Of a DNA stretch of 50,906 nucleotides, positions 26,960-36,851 are shown one piece after another. Both the position numbers and the translations under genes were made by a program. Source of the stretch: CAZYJD01 sp964647785 (lineage in GTDB: Bacteria; Bacteroidota; Bacteroidia; NS11-12g; UBA9320). Each line of letters begins with the position of its first letter. The first letter of the stretch is position 1. The notes below the pieces were generated by a model that saw only the letters and a list, made by a program, of their open reading frames with translations, was not told the DNA's origin and made no database searches. The stretch lies in contig CAZYJD010000005.1 in assembly GCA_964647785.1 (NCBI GenBank), forward strand, positions 1 through 50,906. The letters are read 5' to 3'.

Positions 26960-27523
26960 ATGAGCGTAAGATCGCATTTCGAAGAAGCACAACAGGTGCT
27001 CAGTGAGTTTCTGGCAAATGAAAATAACTTCACTGCCATTGAAAAAGCCGGACAACTAATGGTTCAAAGCCTGAAAAATGGGGGTAAAATCATGAGTTGC
27101 GGCAATGGAGGTTCTCTCTGTGATGCCATGCATTTTGCCGAAGAACTGACCGGTAGATATCGGGATAATCGCCCAGCAATTGGAGCCATTGCACTGAGCG
27201 ATGCTTCGCATATGGCTTGCGTGGCAAATGATTACGGCTATGAGTACGTATTTAGCCGTTTTTTGGAAGGCATCGGAAGAGAAGGAGACGTACTGCTGGC
27301 AATTAGCACCAGTGGCAACTCAGCCAATGTATTGAAGGCCATTGAATCTGCCCGAAAAATGGGCATACAAATCATTGGATTAAGTGGTAAAGACGGCGGA
27401 AAAATGGCCGGTGTTTGCGATGTGGAAATCAGAGCGCCTCACTCAAAATACGCCGACCGTGCACAGGAAATTCATATCAAAGTGATTCATTCTTTGATTG
27501 ACTACATTGAAGAGCACCTTTAA
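26960..27523 (+). CDS. gmhA: Sedoheptulose 7-phosphate isomerase GmhA
   Basis: This 187-residue protein of the SIS fold isomerises sedoheptulose 7-phosphate to glycero-manno-heptose 7-phosphate, the first step in ADP-heptose synthesis for lipopolysaccharide. Family motifs are CGNGGSLCDAMHFAEELTGRY (about residues 47-67), AISTSGNSANVLKAI (about 113-127) and the C-terminal QEIHIKVIHSLID with the metal-binding Gln and His. The start at 26960 is three bases after the dsbD stop, so the genes are probably cotranscribed. The remaining heptose genes are not in this window. The family assignment is firm, but the role in LPS is inferred. Confidence 0.92.
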   Translation: MSVRSHFEEAQQVLSEFLANENNFTAIEKAGQLMVQSLKNGGKIMSCGNGGSLCDAMHFAEELTGRYRDNRPAIGAIALSDASHMACVANDYGYEYVFSRFLEGIGREGDVLLAISTSGNSANVLKAIESARKMGIQIIGLSGKDGGKMAGVCDVEIRAPHSKYADRAQEIHIKVIHSLIDYIEEHL

Positions 27524-27702
27524 TATCTGAGCTAAAACACGGTATCTCTTTTTACTAAAATGCCATAAACTTCAATCGAATGAATTGCCTTGACGGAAGT
27601 TGAAGTGCATTTTTAATAAATGTACAGCCATACGCAGCCTTTTCATCTCCCGCCTAATTTGGTGCACGAGCCCATCGCCTCATCAGCATCTCAGGGGCCT
27701 GC

Positions 27703-28134
27703 TTATCTCAAATTCATTTCTCTGCGAACTCTTTTTTCGGTGGGACAATAAACCAGTTGCATCACAAGCGAAACGGCCATGATGATAAAGAACGGCCAAT
27801 ATCCCGTCATCCAAACGCCCGAAAAGGCCGTTCCCGCAGGAATCAAACCGAGCATATTTCGGACAATGTTGGCGTTTTTGTAGGTCGATATTCTTTGGTC
27901 ATGGGCGTCTGCCGATTTCAAATTAATCAGCGCTTGGGCATAGACCAATACAAAAGTGATGATGCCCCCAAGTGCTATGAAAACACCCACGGCAAAATGT
28001 ATGTTCCACTCTTCCCCAGACTCATGCTCATAATTCTGCCACATTTGATAAGTAATTGCTGCAATAAAAACCTGAATGAACAGAAACACGCTAAAGATCA
28101 AAATCGCAAAACGTGTGATTTTTTTTGAGTCCAT
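27703..28134 (-). CDS. Small four-helix membrane protein, unknown function
   Basis: This 143-residue protein has four predicted membrane segments, approximately at residues 8-30, 44-70, 92-107 and 108-128. Short charged loops separate them (QNYEHESGEEWN, KSADAHDQRISTYKN). A basic C-terminus (PTEKRVRREMNLR) is likely cytoplasmic. I recognise no family signature. The ALDH gene upstream on the same strand ends 49 bp before its start, so the two could share a transcript. Confidence 0.7.
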   Translation of the reverse strand: MDSKKITRFAILIFSVFLFIQVFIAAITYQMWQNYEHESGEEWNIHFAVGVFIALGGIITFVLVYAQALINLKSADAHDQRISTYKNANIVRNMLGLIPAGTAFSGVWMTGYWPFFIIMAVSLVMQLVYCPTEKRVRREMNLR

Positions 28135-28183
28135 GGGAACGAAGGTTATGTCATTTTATTGTCAGCAAGCTAAAATTAATTTT

Positions 28184-29713
28184 TCAAATATCAAAACGAA
28201 TCCCTTGTGCAAGGGGTAAATCTTTGCCATAATTCACCGTATTGGTTTGTCTGCGCATGTATTGTTTCCATGCATCAGACCCAGATTCTCTGCCTCCACC
28301 TGTTTCTTTTTCACCGCCAAATGCACCGCCAATCTCTGCCCCGCTCGTGCCGATATTCACATTGGCAATTCCACAATCAGAACCTGCCGCAGAAAGGAAA
28401 TATTCGGCCTCTTGCAGGTTGTCTGTAAAGATCGCGGAACTCAAGCCTTGTGGCACATCATTCTGCATGGCAATGGCTTCTTCGATGGTGTTGTATCGCA
28501 TTAGGTATAAGATGGGGGCGAATGTTTCTTTTTGCACAATGCTGTAATGATTCATGGCTTCTGCGAGGGTTGGCAAAACATAACAACCCGATTCAAAACC
28601 GGCATCTTTTAGTACCTCTCCTCCATAGATTACTTCACCGCCACAATCTTCCAACTCCTGCAGTGCTTGCTCGTAACTTCTCGCAGCATCTTGATCGATC
28701 AACGGCCCCATGTGTACCCCCTCTTCCAACGGATTGCCCACTTTCAACGACTGATAAGCCTGGTGTAAACGGCCCTTGAAAGCTTCGTAGACGCGCTCGT
28801 GCACAATCACTCTGCGCGTGCTTGTGCAGCGTTGGCCGGCTGTGCCCACTGCTCCGAAAACAACGGCCTTCAGAGCCAGATCGATGTTTGCATGCTCTGA
28901 AACGATAACTGCATTGTTTCCTCCCAATTCCAACAATACCTTGCCAAGACGGGAACTCACCAACTGACCTACCCTTTTGCCCATGCGCACAGAGCCGGTG
29001 GCAGACAGCAGTGACATGCGTTCATCGCGGGCCATCATTTCACCAATGCGGGCGTCTCCAATCAATAAATTAAAAATGCCCTCAGGCAATTCATTTTCTA
29101 TGAGAATATCTTTTAGTATTTGAAAACAGGCAATTGCAGACAAGGGGGTCTTTTCACTGGGTTTCCAAATGGTTACATTTCCGCAAATCGCGGCAATGGC
29201 CATATTCCAGCTCCAAACTGCCACCGGAAAGTTAAATGCCGAAATGATGCCAACCGTACCCAAAGGGTGCCATTGTTCCATCATGCGATGTGAAGGTCTT
29301 TCTGAAGTCATGGTGAGCCCGTACAACTGTCGCGATAGACCTACAGCAAAGTCACATATATCAATCATTTCCTGCACTTCACCCAGGCCTTCCTGTAAAC
29401 TTTTCCCCATTTCATAAGAAACCAAACGCCCCAACCATTCCTTCTTTTGCCGGAGTTTAAGACCGTACTGGCGAACCACCTCAGCCCTTGCAGGCGCAGG
29501 TATATTTTTCCAATACACTTTGGCATCAGCACTCACTTTCATTACGTGCTCGTATTCAGATTGTGTGGCATAGACCACGCTGGCAATATGTTGCCCATCT
29601 ACGGGGGAAATGATCTGTCGGTTGTCTGACCCCAAAGGTGTAACCCAAAGGGTTCCGGTACACATACTTTCATTGTTGGGCTGAATGCCCAGTTCTTTAA
29701 AAACTCTTTCCAT
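28184..29713 (-). CDS. Aldehyde dehydrogenase, ALDH7 (antiquitin/AmaB) type
   Basis: This 509-residue NAD-dependent aldehyde dehydrogenase resembles the ALDH7 group that oxidises alpha-aminoadipic semialdehyde (L-piperideine-6-carboxylate) in lysine degradation. The pattern GTVGIISAFNFPVAVWSWN near residue 150, the general-base glutamate in LLELGGNN and the catalytic cysteine in GTAGQRCTSTRR (about Cys295) are intact. PFPLAE-type substitutions typical of ALDH7 appear in QKETFAPILYLM. The open frame extends five codons to a TTG, but MERVFKELGI at 29713 is the natural ATG start. No other lysine-catabolic gene is nearby, so the substrate is inferred from family only. Confidence 0.9.
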   Translation of the reverse strand: MERVFKELGIQPNNESMCTGTLWVTPLGSDNRQIISPVDGQHIASVVYATQSEYEHVMKVSADAKVYWKNIPAPARAEVVRQYGLKLRQKKEWLGRLVSYEMGKSLQEGLGEVQEMIDICDFAVGLSRQLYGLTMTSERPSHRMMEQWHPLGTVGIISAFNFPVAVWSWNMAIAAICGNVTIWKPSEKTPLSAIACFQILKDILIENELPEGIFNLLIGDARIGEMMARDERMSLLSATGSVRMGKRVGQLVSSRLGKVLLELGGNNAVIVSEHANIDLALKAVVFGAVGTAGQRCTSTRRVIVHERVYEAFKGRLHQAYQSLKVGNPLEEGVHMGPLIDQDAARSYEQALQELEDCGGEVIYGGEVLKDAGFESGCYVLPTLAEAMNHYSIVQKETFAPILYLMRYNTIEEAIAMQNDVPQGLSSAIFTDNLQEAEYFLSAAGSDCGIANVNIGTSGAEIGGAFGGEKETGGGRESGSDAWKQYMRRQTNTVNYGKDLPLAQGIRFDI

Positions 29714-29797
29714 AATAAAGTATATCAAAGATAGTGAATGATCTTCTCGGGGAATGTAAAAGTTGCATGAAGAATATTGAATCCCTTGTAAAACACT

Positions 29798-29820
29798 AAA
29801 CCCCGGTAATACCGGGGCTT
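29798..29820 (-). terminator. Putative terminator after ftsZ
   Basis: A GC-rich hairpin (CCCCGGT / ACCGGGG, loop AAT, at 29801-29817) lies 70 bp after the ftsZ stop. On the minus strand it is followed by TTTAGTGTTTT, an interrupted T-tract. It is the likely end of the division cluster transcript. Confidence 0.6.
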
Positions 29821-29889
29821 GTGCCTAACCTGTCCATGAGTTATGAGAAGTAACTGCGGCCCTCATGAATGCCACAACTTTTTCTTTGC

Positions 29890-31254
29890 TCAATCTGCGT
29901 GATCGTGCAGAAAAGAATTGAGGTTTCTCAATTCTGGTTTTTTCTCTGCTTCCTCAATCAATGAAAATCTAGAATAATTACTTTCAGAAGAATGCGGTGT
30001 ATCTTCAAGCCTGACCCCTTTTCTTTTGTAGGCGGGCACCTTTTCCATTTCTTCAATATTCCCGCCCATCGACTTATCATGCAGCTCCCGCATGCGTCTG
30101 ATGCGGTGGGCATGATCAGTATCACGACCACTGTCATCATCGAGTTGGTCAAATATTGTTCTTTGTCTTTTTTTCAGTTCATCTTCCTCTTCACTCAATT
30201 CCTCACCCACAAAATGGGGCTGTTCAGCATCTTCAACATGCTCCATTTCAAGTTCCCCTTCAGGCATGATTTCGCGAAATGCGTTTTCCGTCTTATTAAA
30301 ACCGGTAGCAATCACCGTTACACTGATGCGCTCACCCAACAGTGGACTGTAGCAGAGGCCGCATTTAAGGTTAGCATCCATCCCTGCCTGCGCCTGGAAG
30401 TACTCATTGATTGCTGAGTACTCTTCCATGGTTGCTTCTTCTTCTCCGTATGAAATATTGATTAATAAATCGCTTGCCCCATCGATGCGGTTGTCGTTGA
30501 GCAGGGGGGAATTCAGCGCTTTTTCAGCGGCTTTAATGGCGCGGTCGGGGCCATCGGCATAGCCGCTTCCCATGATGGCCACCCCACTGTCTTTCATTGC
30601 TGTTTTCACGTCTTCAAAATCCACATTGATCGTACCCGCTATGGTAATGATTTCGGCAATTCCTTTCGCCGCTATGGTTAACACATCATCGGCATGTGAG
30701 AAAGCACGGGAGATGGGTAGGTTGCCATAAATATCTTTGATCCGGTCGTTGGAAATAACCAGCAGAGAATCCACTTGCTCCCTCATTTCCTGGATACCAA
30801 TATCGGCCTGTCCGGCCCTTTTTGAACCTTCAAAGGCAAAAGGAGTGGTTACGATACCCACGGTGAGTATGCCCATTTCTCTGGCTATTCTGGCAATGAC
30901 AGGGGCCGCTCCGGTACCTGTACCTCCTCCCATACCTGCAGTAATGAATACCATTTGCGTATTCACCCCAAGAACTTCAGCAATTTGATCCATTGATTCT
31001 TCAGCGGCGAGACGGCCTACCTCCGGATTGCTTCCTGCACCTCTTCCTTCCGTTAGGGTATTGCCAAGGTGGATTTTGTTCACTACTGGGCTGGCCTCCA
31101 AAGCTTGGGCATCGGTATTACATATGTAAAAATCCACACCGGAAATTCCTTCCTCAAACATATGGTTTACTGCATTTCCGCCTCCACCCCCAACACCAAT
31201 TACCTTGATGATATTTGAGCGGTTAAGCGGCATTTCAAAATTCAGTTCGGGCAT
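29890..31254 (-). CDS. ftsZ: Cell division protein FtsZ
   Basis: FtsZ is the tubulin-like GTPase that forms the Z-ring. In this 454-residue protein the GTP-binding signature GGGTGTG lies at residues 109-115. The N-terminal VIGVGGGGGNAVNHM (about 18-32) and the T7-loop region NVDFEDVKTAM, with the catalytic Asp, are intact. A long acidic, charged linker of the Bacteroidota type (about 330-440) precedes a C-terminal LRNLNSFLHDHAD. The gene closes the division cluster, 8 bp after ftsA. Dosage is presumably set by read-through from upstream genes and by any internal promoter, which I could not identify. Confidence 0.98.
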   Translation of the reverse strand: MPELNFEMPLNRSNIIKVIGVGGGGGNAVNHMFEEGISGVDFYICNTDAQALEASPVVNKIHLGNTLTEGRGAGSNPEVGRLAAEESMDQIAEVLGVNTQMVFITAGMGGGTGTGAAPVIARIAREMGILTVGIVTTPFAFEGSKRAGQADIGIQEMREQVDSLLVISNDRIKDIYGNLPISRAFSHADDVLTIAAKGIAEIITIAGTINVDFEDVKTAMKDSGVAIMGSGYADGPDRAIKAAEKALNSPLLNDNRIDGASDLLINISYGEEEATMEEYSAINEYFQAQAGMDANLKCGLCYSPLLGERISVTVIATGFNKTENAFREIMPEGELEMEHVEDAEQPHFVGEELSEEEDELKKRQRTIFDQLDDDSGRDTDHAHRIRRMRELHDKSMGGNIEEMEKVPAYKRKGVRLEDTPHSSESNYSRFSLIEEAEKKPELRNLNSFLHDHAD

Positions 31255-31262
31255 AATTTGCT

Positions 31263-32543
31263 TTACTTAAAGTCCTGTAAATCACTATCGTCTTTCAGCC
31301 AGTCTTTCAACCGGGTCACTAATCCTTTTTTATTGGTTTCCGTTCCTGCCTTCACAGCTGCGCCCTCGGTGGCACCCTCTTCAGAGTCCTCATCATATAG
31401 GCCTTTCATTACCAAGCCAACGGCAGTGGCATATATTGGGCTTTTCACTTCTTCGACCATTCCTTTGGCGAGATGTTCATTGGGATATCCAATGCGGGCA
31501 TCCAAACCGGTAACATATTCTGCAAGCTGACCAATATGTTTCAATTGAGATCCTCCTCCGGTGATGACCAAACCACCCACGAGTTTCTTCTCATATCCAC
31601 TGGCTTTGATCTCATAATACACCAACTCGAGAATTTCTTCCATGCGCGCTTGTATGATGCGCGCGAGGTTCTTCACTGAAATTTCTCTCGGTTCGCGTCC
31701 CCTCAAGCCTGGAATGGTTACAATTTCATTTTCAGAAGACTCATCGACCAAAGCTGACCCGAATTTGATCTTCAATAGCTCGGCGTGATTCTTCATCACG
31801 TTGCAGCCTTCCTTAATATCTTCGGTGATGATATTTCCCCCGTATGGAATGACGGCCGTATGGCGGATGATATTTTCATGAAAAATGGCAATATCAGTTG
31901 TTCCGCCTCCTATATCTACCAGCACTACGCCGGCCTCCAGCTCCTCATCACTCAAAACTGATTGCGCAGAAGCAAGTGGTTCAAGGGTGAGATCTGCCAA
32001 TTTAATTCCCGCCTTTTCAACACATTTATAGATATTACGGACAGCCGCTACCTGCCCAGTAATGATGTGGTAGTTTCCTTCCAGTTTCACCCCACTCATC
32101 CCTATGGGGTCAGTTATTCCGGGTTCGTCATCCAACGCATAATCCTGTGGCAGCACATGCAGAATTTTATCTCCCGGATTTACGGAAAGCTTATACATAT
32201 CTTGCTCCAGCTTATCCAAATCCTCCTGGGCAATTTCCACTTCAACATCATTGCGTATGATCATGCCTCTGTGTTGCAGGCTTCTGATGTGCGCACCGGC
32301 AATCCCTACATGCACCTTGCGAATATCTACGCCCGACTTCTCTGAGGCTTCTTCCACCGCATTCATGATGGCAGTAACCGTTTTGTCGATATTTGAAACC
32401 ACTCCTCTGCTTACCCCCCCAAGAGAAGATTCCTTCCCCAGGCCGAGTATGTCAATTTTTCCATATTGGTTTTTACGTCCGACGATGGCGCATACCTTGG
32501 TGGTTCCGATGTCTAAACCTACGATGATCTTGCCGCTGCTCAT
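31263..32543 (-). CDS. ftsA: Cell division protein FtsA
   Basis: This actin-like ATPase tethers FtsZ to the membrane. The 426-residue protein opens with IIVGLDIGTTKVCAIVGR (phosphate 1), has VLVDIGGGTTDIAIF (phosphate 2, about residue 209) and GLVITGGGSQLKHI near the C-terminal side. The 1C domain is present (about 85-160). A C-terminal amphipathic segment (TRLKDWLKDD) is the probable membrane-targeting helix. The ATG overlaps the ftsQ stop as ATGA (32540-32543). Confidence 0.97.
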   Translation of the reverse strand: MSSGKIIVGLDIGTTKVCAIVGRKNQYGKIDILGLGKESSLGGVSRGVVSNIDKTVTAIMNAVEEASEKSGVDIRKVHVGIAGAHIRSLQHRGMIIRNDVEVEIAQEDLDKLEQDMYKLSVNPGDKILHVLPQDYALDDEPGITDPIGMSGVKLEGNYHIITGQVAAVRNIYKCVEKAGIKLADLTLEPLASAQSVLSDEELEAGVVLVDIGGGTTDIAIFHENIIRHTAVIPYGGNIITEDIKEGCNVMKNHAELLKIKFGSALVDESSENEIVTIPGLRGREPREISVKNLARIIQARMEEILELVYYEIKASGYEKKLVGGLVITGGGSQLKHIGQLAEYVTGLDARIGYPNEHLAKGMVEEVKSPIYATAVGLVMKGLYDEDSEEGATEGAAVKAGTETNKKGLVTRLKDWLKDDSDLQDFK

Positions 32544-33265
32544 GATTTTCTGCCGATTACTTGTCCTTTGTATCTGATACTAACTTCTTTGTACTTGTTC
32601 CAACCCACTTTGGGTATGACCTGACGGTAAAACTCTTCCAGATGCCGGAACTTCTCATCCAGACGATCTGTATCTCCTACTTCTACCACATGATTCCCAA
32701 TGGCCGGAACGATGAACAGGTTATTCTTGCTCCTCACAAATATCTGTTGTACCTGCCCATTCCAGAAAGGGCTTTCGTGCACAAAGGTCATGAGGGTGTA
32801 CACTTTCCTGCTCACTGCACTATCGATTTTTCCTGTTGCCACCGGTACATGGGCGGTGAATTGCGAAGACAGTGGGAATCGACTTCCACCTTTTGAAATG
32901 TAGTAAGAGCTGCCCGTTGTATTTTGAATTCTGACCAGCGGGTCTTTCTGATCAATCTGAATATTTAGCCGGCCGTTAAAATCGCTGTGTACCTCTGCTT
33001 TTTCAACCCAAGGGTTTTTCATCAATTCACCTTCAATGGCATTGAGGTTGATGGATCGCAAAGGCAGACCTTTAACCGGACGACCGAGGTACTTCTGCAA
33101 GATTCTGTTCACTTCCGCCTCTTTCACAAAAAAGAGTTCTTTGGAATTTTTAATGTGCACATTTACCGACTTAATTTCCTTCGTGCGCATGCCATTGAGC
33201 CCAATCAAAACGAGGGGTATCAATACCAATAAAACAAGCAATATGGCCAGCTTCTGTTTATTCAT
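32540..33265 (-). CDS. ftsQ: Cell division protein FtsQ
   Basis: This bitopic divisome protein of 241 residues has one N-terminal membrane helix (LAILLVLLVLIPLVLIGL, about residues 5-22) and a periplasmic POTRA domain (about 30-105, with VKEAEVNRILQKYL and NPWVEKAEVHSDFNGRL). The rest forms the FtsQ-type beta domain. In Bacteroidota it is usually annotated as FtsQ or a POTRA-domain division protein. The start overlaps the murC stop by 8 bp and the stop overlaps the ftsA start by 4 bp. Confidence 0.93.
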   Translation of the reverse strand: MNKQKLAILLVLLVLIPLVLIGLNGMRTKEIKSVNVHIKNSKELFFVKEAEVNRILQKYLGRPVKGLPLRSINLNAIEGELMKNPWVEKAEVHSDFNGRLNIQIDQKDPLVRIQNTTGSSYYISKGGSRFPLSSQFTAHVPVATGKIDSAVSRKVYTLMTFVHESPFWNGQVQQIFVRSKNNLFIVPAIGNHVVEVGDTDRLDEKFRHLEEFYRQVIPKVGWNKYKEVSIRYKGQVIGRKS

Positions 33266-34637
33266 TGGTACAGATGGCTTGCTTAATTTTCTCTACCTCC
33301 AGATCAATATCTCCAGCGCCTAATGTTACCAGAAGTTGCGGTCTTAAAGCTTTCATGCGATCGGCAATACTCCCTCTTGGGATAATCTCAGCCGGTTTTG
33401 TGATATGTTGCAAAATGAGTCCAGAATCAACCCCTTTTATGGGCTCTTCACGCGCGGGATAAATATCCATGAGAAACACCCGGTCTGCCAGGTCGAGCGC
33501 AGCAGCAAACTCAGTTGCAAAATCGCGTGTTCTGCTATACAGATGCGGCTGAAAGATCGTGGTAATCTTCAATTTCGGATACATGCGCCTGATGGAGCTC
33601 AATACGGCTGCTATTTCCGTTGGATGATGGGCGTAATCATCGATGTAAATGGTATCTTCTTCCGAACATATGCGCTCAAATCTTCTTTTCACGCCTTTAA
33701 ATCCTTTAAGTGCGCTTCGAACTTGATTTTCTGAGCAGCCCATTTTTTTCGCTATGCTGATGGCCACACAAGCATTTTCTGCGTTGTGAACACCGGGCAA
33801 ACCCAATGCTATATCTCGCCATTGTTCACCTTGCTCAGAAAAAGAAAACACCGATCCTCCTGCCAGTAAATTCAAGTCTGAAATTTGAGCATCCCCTTCA
33901 TCGATGCCGTAAGTAATGAGCTGAATACTTTCATTTTGCAACTGGGCTTCTAGTCCCTTTCTGCAATAAACCGTACCGCCTTTTTTCACCCTTTTTGCAA
34001 AACATGCATATGCTTCCTGTACATCTTCTGCTTTGCCATAAATATCGAGATGATCTGCATCTACGGATGTAATCACTGCAATATCAGGGCTCAATTGCAA
34101 AAATGAACGGTCAAACTCATCGGCTTCACAGAGCGTAAGCAAGGGGCCTTCTCCTGAACGGTAAAAATAATTGCTTCCCAGATCTGCACTGATACCACCC
34201 ATGAATGAGTGCTGTTCTCTGGACAAATAAGCAAGCAAGGTAGCCAACATACAAGTGGTGGTGGTCTTGCCATGCGTACCCCCTACGGATATATTGAAAC
34301 TTTGTTTGGTAATCATTCCCAAGAGCGCTGAACGCTTTAACAAGTTCTTGCCCTTTGCCAGCAAAAATTGCATCTCTTTATGTGAGGCAGGAATGGCTGG
34401 TGTATAGACCCAAACCACCTCCTTATCAGAAGCCTGTAGGAATGCTTCCGGGATGAGATCTGGACGTTCTTCGTAATGGATTTTAAGGCCATCTTGCTCC
34501 AAGCGGGAGGTTAAGCTCGTTCTTGTTCGATCAAAACCATGCACCTCCACTCCTCTATGCAAAAGGTATCGAACGAGGGCACTCATACCAATGCCTCCGG
34601 CACCAATGAAATATGCGTATTTAAGACTGGTCTCCAA
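33258..34637 (-). CDS. murC: UDP-N-acetylmuramate-L-alanine ligase MurC
   Basis: MurC adds L-alanine to UDP-MurNAc. Its 459 residues show an N-terminal YFIGAGGIGMSALVRYL Rossmann-like motif, the ATP loop SVGGTHGKTTTTCML (about 116-130), and YIDDYAHHPTEI (about 331-342) with the His pair typical of MurC. It lies after murG and before ftsQ, with overlaps of 17 and 8 bp. The only start that keeps the conserved N-terminus is a TTG at 34637 inside the end of murG, which suggests translational coupling. Confidence 0.96.
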   Translation of the reverse strand: METSLKYAYFIGAGGIGMSALVRYLLHRGVEVHGFDRTRTSLTSRLEQDGLKIHYEERPDLIPEAFLQASDKEVVWVYTPAIPASHKEMQFLLAKGKNLLKRSALLGMITKQSFNISVGGTHGKTTTTCMLATLLAYLSREQHSFMGGISADLGSNYFYRSGEGPLLTLCEADEFDRSFLQLSPDIAVITSVDADHLDIYGKAEDVQEAYACFAKRVKKGGTVYCRKGLEAQLQNESIQLITYGIDEGDAQISDLNLLAGGSVFSFSEQGEQWRDIALGLPGVHNAENACVAISIAKKMGCSENQVRSALKGFKGVKRRFERICSEEDTIYIDDYAHHPTEIAAVLSSIRRMYPKLKITTIFQPHLYSRTRDFATEFAAALDLADRVFLMDIYPAREEPIKGVDSGLILQHITKPAEIIPRGSIADRMKALRPQLLVTLGAGDIDLEVEKIKQAICTNE

Positions 34638-35715
34638 TCAGTTCTGAAATTTGATCTACGATTTTTTCTGTTGCGCCTCGCACTGCCAGTTTTTCAATTT
34701 TCATCTTCAGTTGGGCACATCTCTGTTCGTCTGATAAAAGCTGAAGGGCTTCCTGCACCAACTCATCGCGGGCTTCCTTATCAGCCACCAATACAGCCGC
34801 ATGATTTGAAACCAGGGCCATGGCATTTTTGGTTTGATGATCTTCTGCAACATTGGGCGATGGCACCAGAATGGCCGGCTTGCCACAAAGGCATAGTTCG
34901 GTAACACTCATGGCTCCAGCGCGGCTGATCACCACATCTGCTGCTGCATACGCATGATGCATATCTTTGATGAAGGTTGTTCGCAATCCGTTCTTTACAC
35001 GGGCATTTCCATGATACGATTTACCTGTTTGCCAAAGTAATTGCACTCCGTGATGTTCAATATCTTCCAGCCCCTGTTCAATGCTTTGATTGATGGTTTT
35101 GGCACCCAAACTTCCGCCGAGCACCAGCAATACTTTTTTTGAAGCATCCAATTTAAAATGGGCACAGGCTTCTTCACGAGATGGAAGGTTGTTTTCAATT
35201 TCCTTTCTCACCGGGTTCCCTGTGAGCACCAATCTGCCTGCAGGGAAAAAGCGTTCCATTCCGCTAAAGGCCACACATATCTTATCGGCTTTTCGTGCAA
35301 GCAGCCGGTTGGTAATGCCCGGATAGCTGTTGCTGTCGTGTATAAGTGTGGGTATTTTTAAACGATAAGCCATTTCCAGCAATGGTCCACTTGCAAAACC
35401 ACCTACCCCTATCACTGCCGCTGGTTTATACCGACGTAATAGGCGCCAGCTCTGAAACAAGCTGGCAATCAATCGGAAAGGGAAAATGAGATTTGACCAG
35501 TGTAATTTTCTCTGAAAGCCTGTAATGGGCAGGCCGTAAATGGGGTAGCCCGCTTCGGGCACGCGCTGCATTTCCATTTTATTGAGTGCACCAACAAATA
35601 CAATGCTGGCATCGGGGTAACGCGCACGCAAACCATTGGCTATGGCTATCGCCGGGAATATATGTCCACCGGTTCCCCCACCGCTAACCATAAATGTGGT
35701 ATTAACTTGCTTCAT
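34621..35715 (-). CDS. murG: Undecaprenyldiphospho-muramoylpentapeptide GlcNAc transferase MurG
   Basis: MurG is a peripheral membrane glycosyltransferase that makes lipid II from lipid I. The glycine loop FMVSGGGTGGHIFPAIAIA is at the N-terminus. GVGGFASGPLLEMA, LLVLGGSLGAKTINQSI and SRAGAMSVTELCLCGKPAILVPSP (UDP-GlcNAc and acceptor regions) follow in order. The frame extends 17 codons upstream, but the ATG at 35715 begins MKQVNTTFMVSGGG and overlaps the ftsW stop by only 14 bp. The 364 residues are standard for the family. Confidence 0.97.
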   Translation of the reverse strand: MKQVNTTFMVSGGGTGGHIFPAIAIANGLRARYPDASIVFVGALNKMEMQRVPEAGYPIYGLPITGFQRKLHWSNLIFPFRLIASLFQSWRLLRRYKPAAVIGVGGFASGPLLEMAYRLKIPTLIHDSNSYPGITNRLLARKADKICVAFSGMERFFPAGRLVLTGNPVRKEIENNLPSREEACAHFKLDASKKVLLVLGGSLGAKTINQSIEQGLEDIEHHGVQLLWQTGKSYHGNARVKNGLRTTFIKDMHHAYAAADVVISRAGAMSVTELCLCGKPAILVPSPNVAEDHQTKNAMALVSNHAAVLVADKEARDELVQEALQLLSDEQRCAQLKMKIEKLAVRGATEKIVDQISELIGDQS

Positions 35716-36850
35716 TAGAATTTTCTGACTGATAACGACTAACACTGAGAATGATGCCAAAAGCAAAGCTGGTGAAAAAAAGGCTGGTACCTCCCATGCT
35801 CACCAAGGGCAAAGGCAAACCTGTTACAGGAAATATCCCTACGGCCACTCCAGTATTGATGAAGGCCTGCATGACCAAACTGATTCCAAGCCCCACTGCC
35901 AGCAGGGCACCAAATGCTTTGGGTGTTCTTCTAACAATTAACAAGACCCGGTATAGAAACAGCAAGTAGAGGGATAAAAGAAAAAGCCCTCCCAGCATGC
36001 CGTACTCCTCAATGATTACAGCAAAAATAAAGTCAGCGTAAGGCGAGGGAAGGAAATTGCGTTGGGTGCTTTTACCCGGTCCTTTACCTGTTAAACCACC
36101 TTCGGTGATGGCTATTTTGGCCATCTGGGTTTGATACGATCCGCCATCTTCATCGGCAGATATAAAACTCTCTATGCGCGACTTCCATGTGGTTCCCCTT
36201 GACCCCATGGTTTCGGGGTAATTCCACAACACAAAAATCAGTGCGGGGAAAATGACGGCTCCTATGCCCGCCAATTGCAAAATTTGCTTGATGGGAACCC
36301 TTCCGAGAAACAGCAAAAGAATGCTGGTGGTGAATAAAACCGCCGCGGTAGATAGATCAGCCGGTGCTATGAGTAAGCAGGTCAGCCCAATCCACCCAAG
36401 AATAGGCCAAAAGGTCTTTTTGGCATCCTTCACCTTGTCTTGCCGTTTGCTCAAGAATCTGGCGATGAACATGATCAATGCCATTTTTGCAAGATCAGAG
36501 GTCTGAAATCGCAGACCAATCACTGGAATGGTTAGCCAGCGTTTTGCATAATTAATTTCTGTACCGAAGAACAGGGTATACAGCAGCAAAGGCAGGGAAA
36601 TGAAAAGCAATAGCTGGGAGATTCTGGAATAGTAACGGAAATCAACCAAATGGGCCAACCAGAGTATGAATAGACTCAATAGCAATATGCCTACATGCTT
36701 GAGCAGGTAAAACTCTGTATTGCCCCCTTTTTTAACATAAGCAAGGGTTCCCGTACTGCTGTAAACGGCCATAACACCGAATCCAGAGAGCATCAGTACG
36801 ATGAACCAGATATAACGGTCTCCCTTGATATATTCCCTGAGACTGAACAC
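35702..36850 (-). CDS. ftsW: Lipid II polymerase/division protein FtsW (SEDS family)
   Basis: This 382-residue SEDS-family membrane protein has about ten helices and polymerises septal glycan with FtsI. SSTGTLAYVKKGG near residue 31, KRWLTIPVIGLRFQTSDLAKMALI (about 107-130) and the late VGIFPVTGLPLPLVSMGGTS (about 339-358) are the family signatures. The start codon is GTG at 36850, one base after the murD stop, and the end overlaps murG. In this cluster it is expected to pair with the FtsI encoded further upstream. Confidence 0.97.
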   Translation of the reverse strand: MFSLREYIKGDRYIWFIVLMLSGFGVMAVYSSTGTLAYVKKGGNTEFYLLKHVGILLLSLFILWLAHLVDFRYYSRISQLLLFISLPLLLYTLFFGTEINYAKRWLTIPVIGLRFQTSDLAKMALIMFIARFLSKRQDKVKDAKKTFWPILGWIGLTCLLIAPADLSTAAVLFTTSILLLFLGRVPIKQILQLAGIGAVIFPALIFVLWNYPETMGSRGTTWKSRIESFISADEDGGSYQTQMAKIAITEGGLTGKGPGKSTQRNFLPSPYADFIFAVIIEEYGMLGGLFLLSLYLLFLYRVLLIVRRTPKAFGALLAVGLGISLVMQAFINTGVAVGIFPVTGLPLPLVSMGGTSLFFTSFAFGIILSVSRYQSENSNEAS

Positions 36851-36851
36851 C

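Noticed and set aside
27569..27606. Inverted repeat ACTTCAA / TTGAAGT after gmhA
   Set aside because: The 24-base spacing is long, the stem is only 7 bp and no T-tract follows, so it is weak as a terminator or operator.
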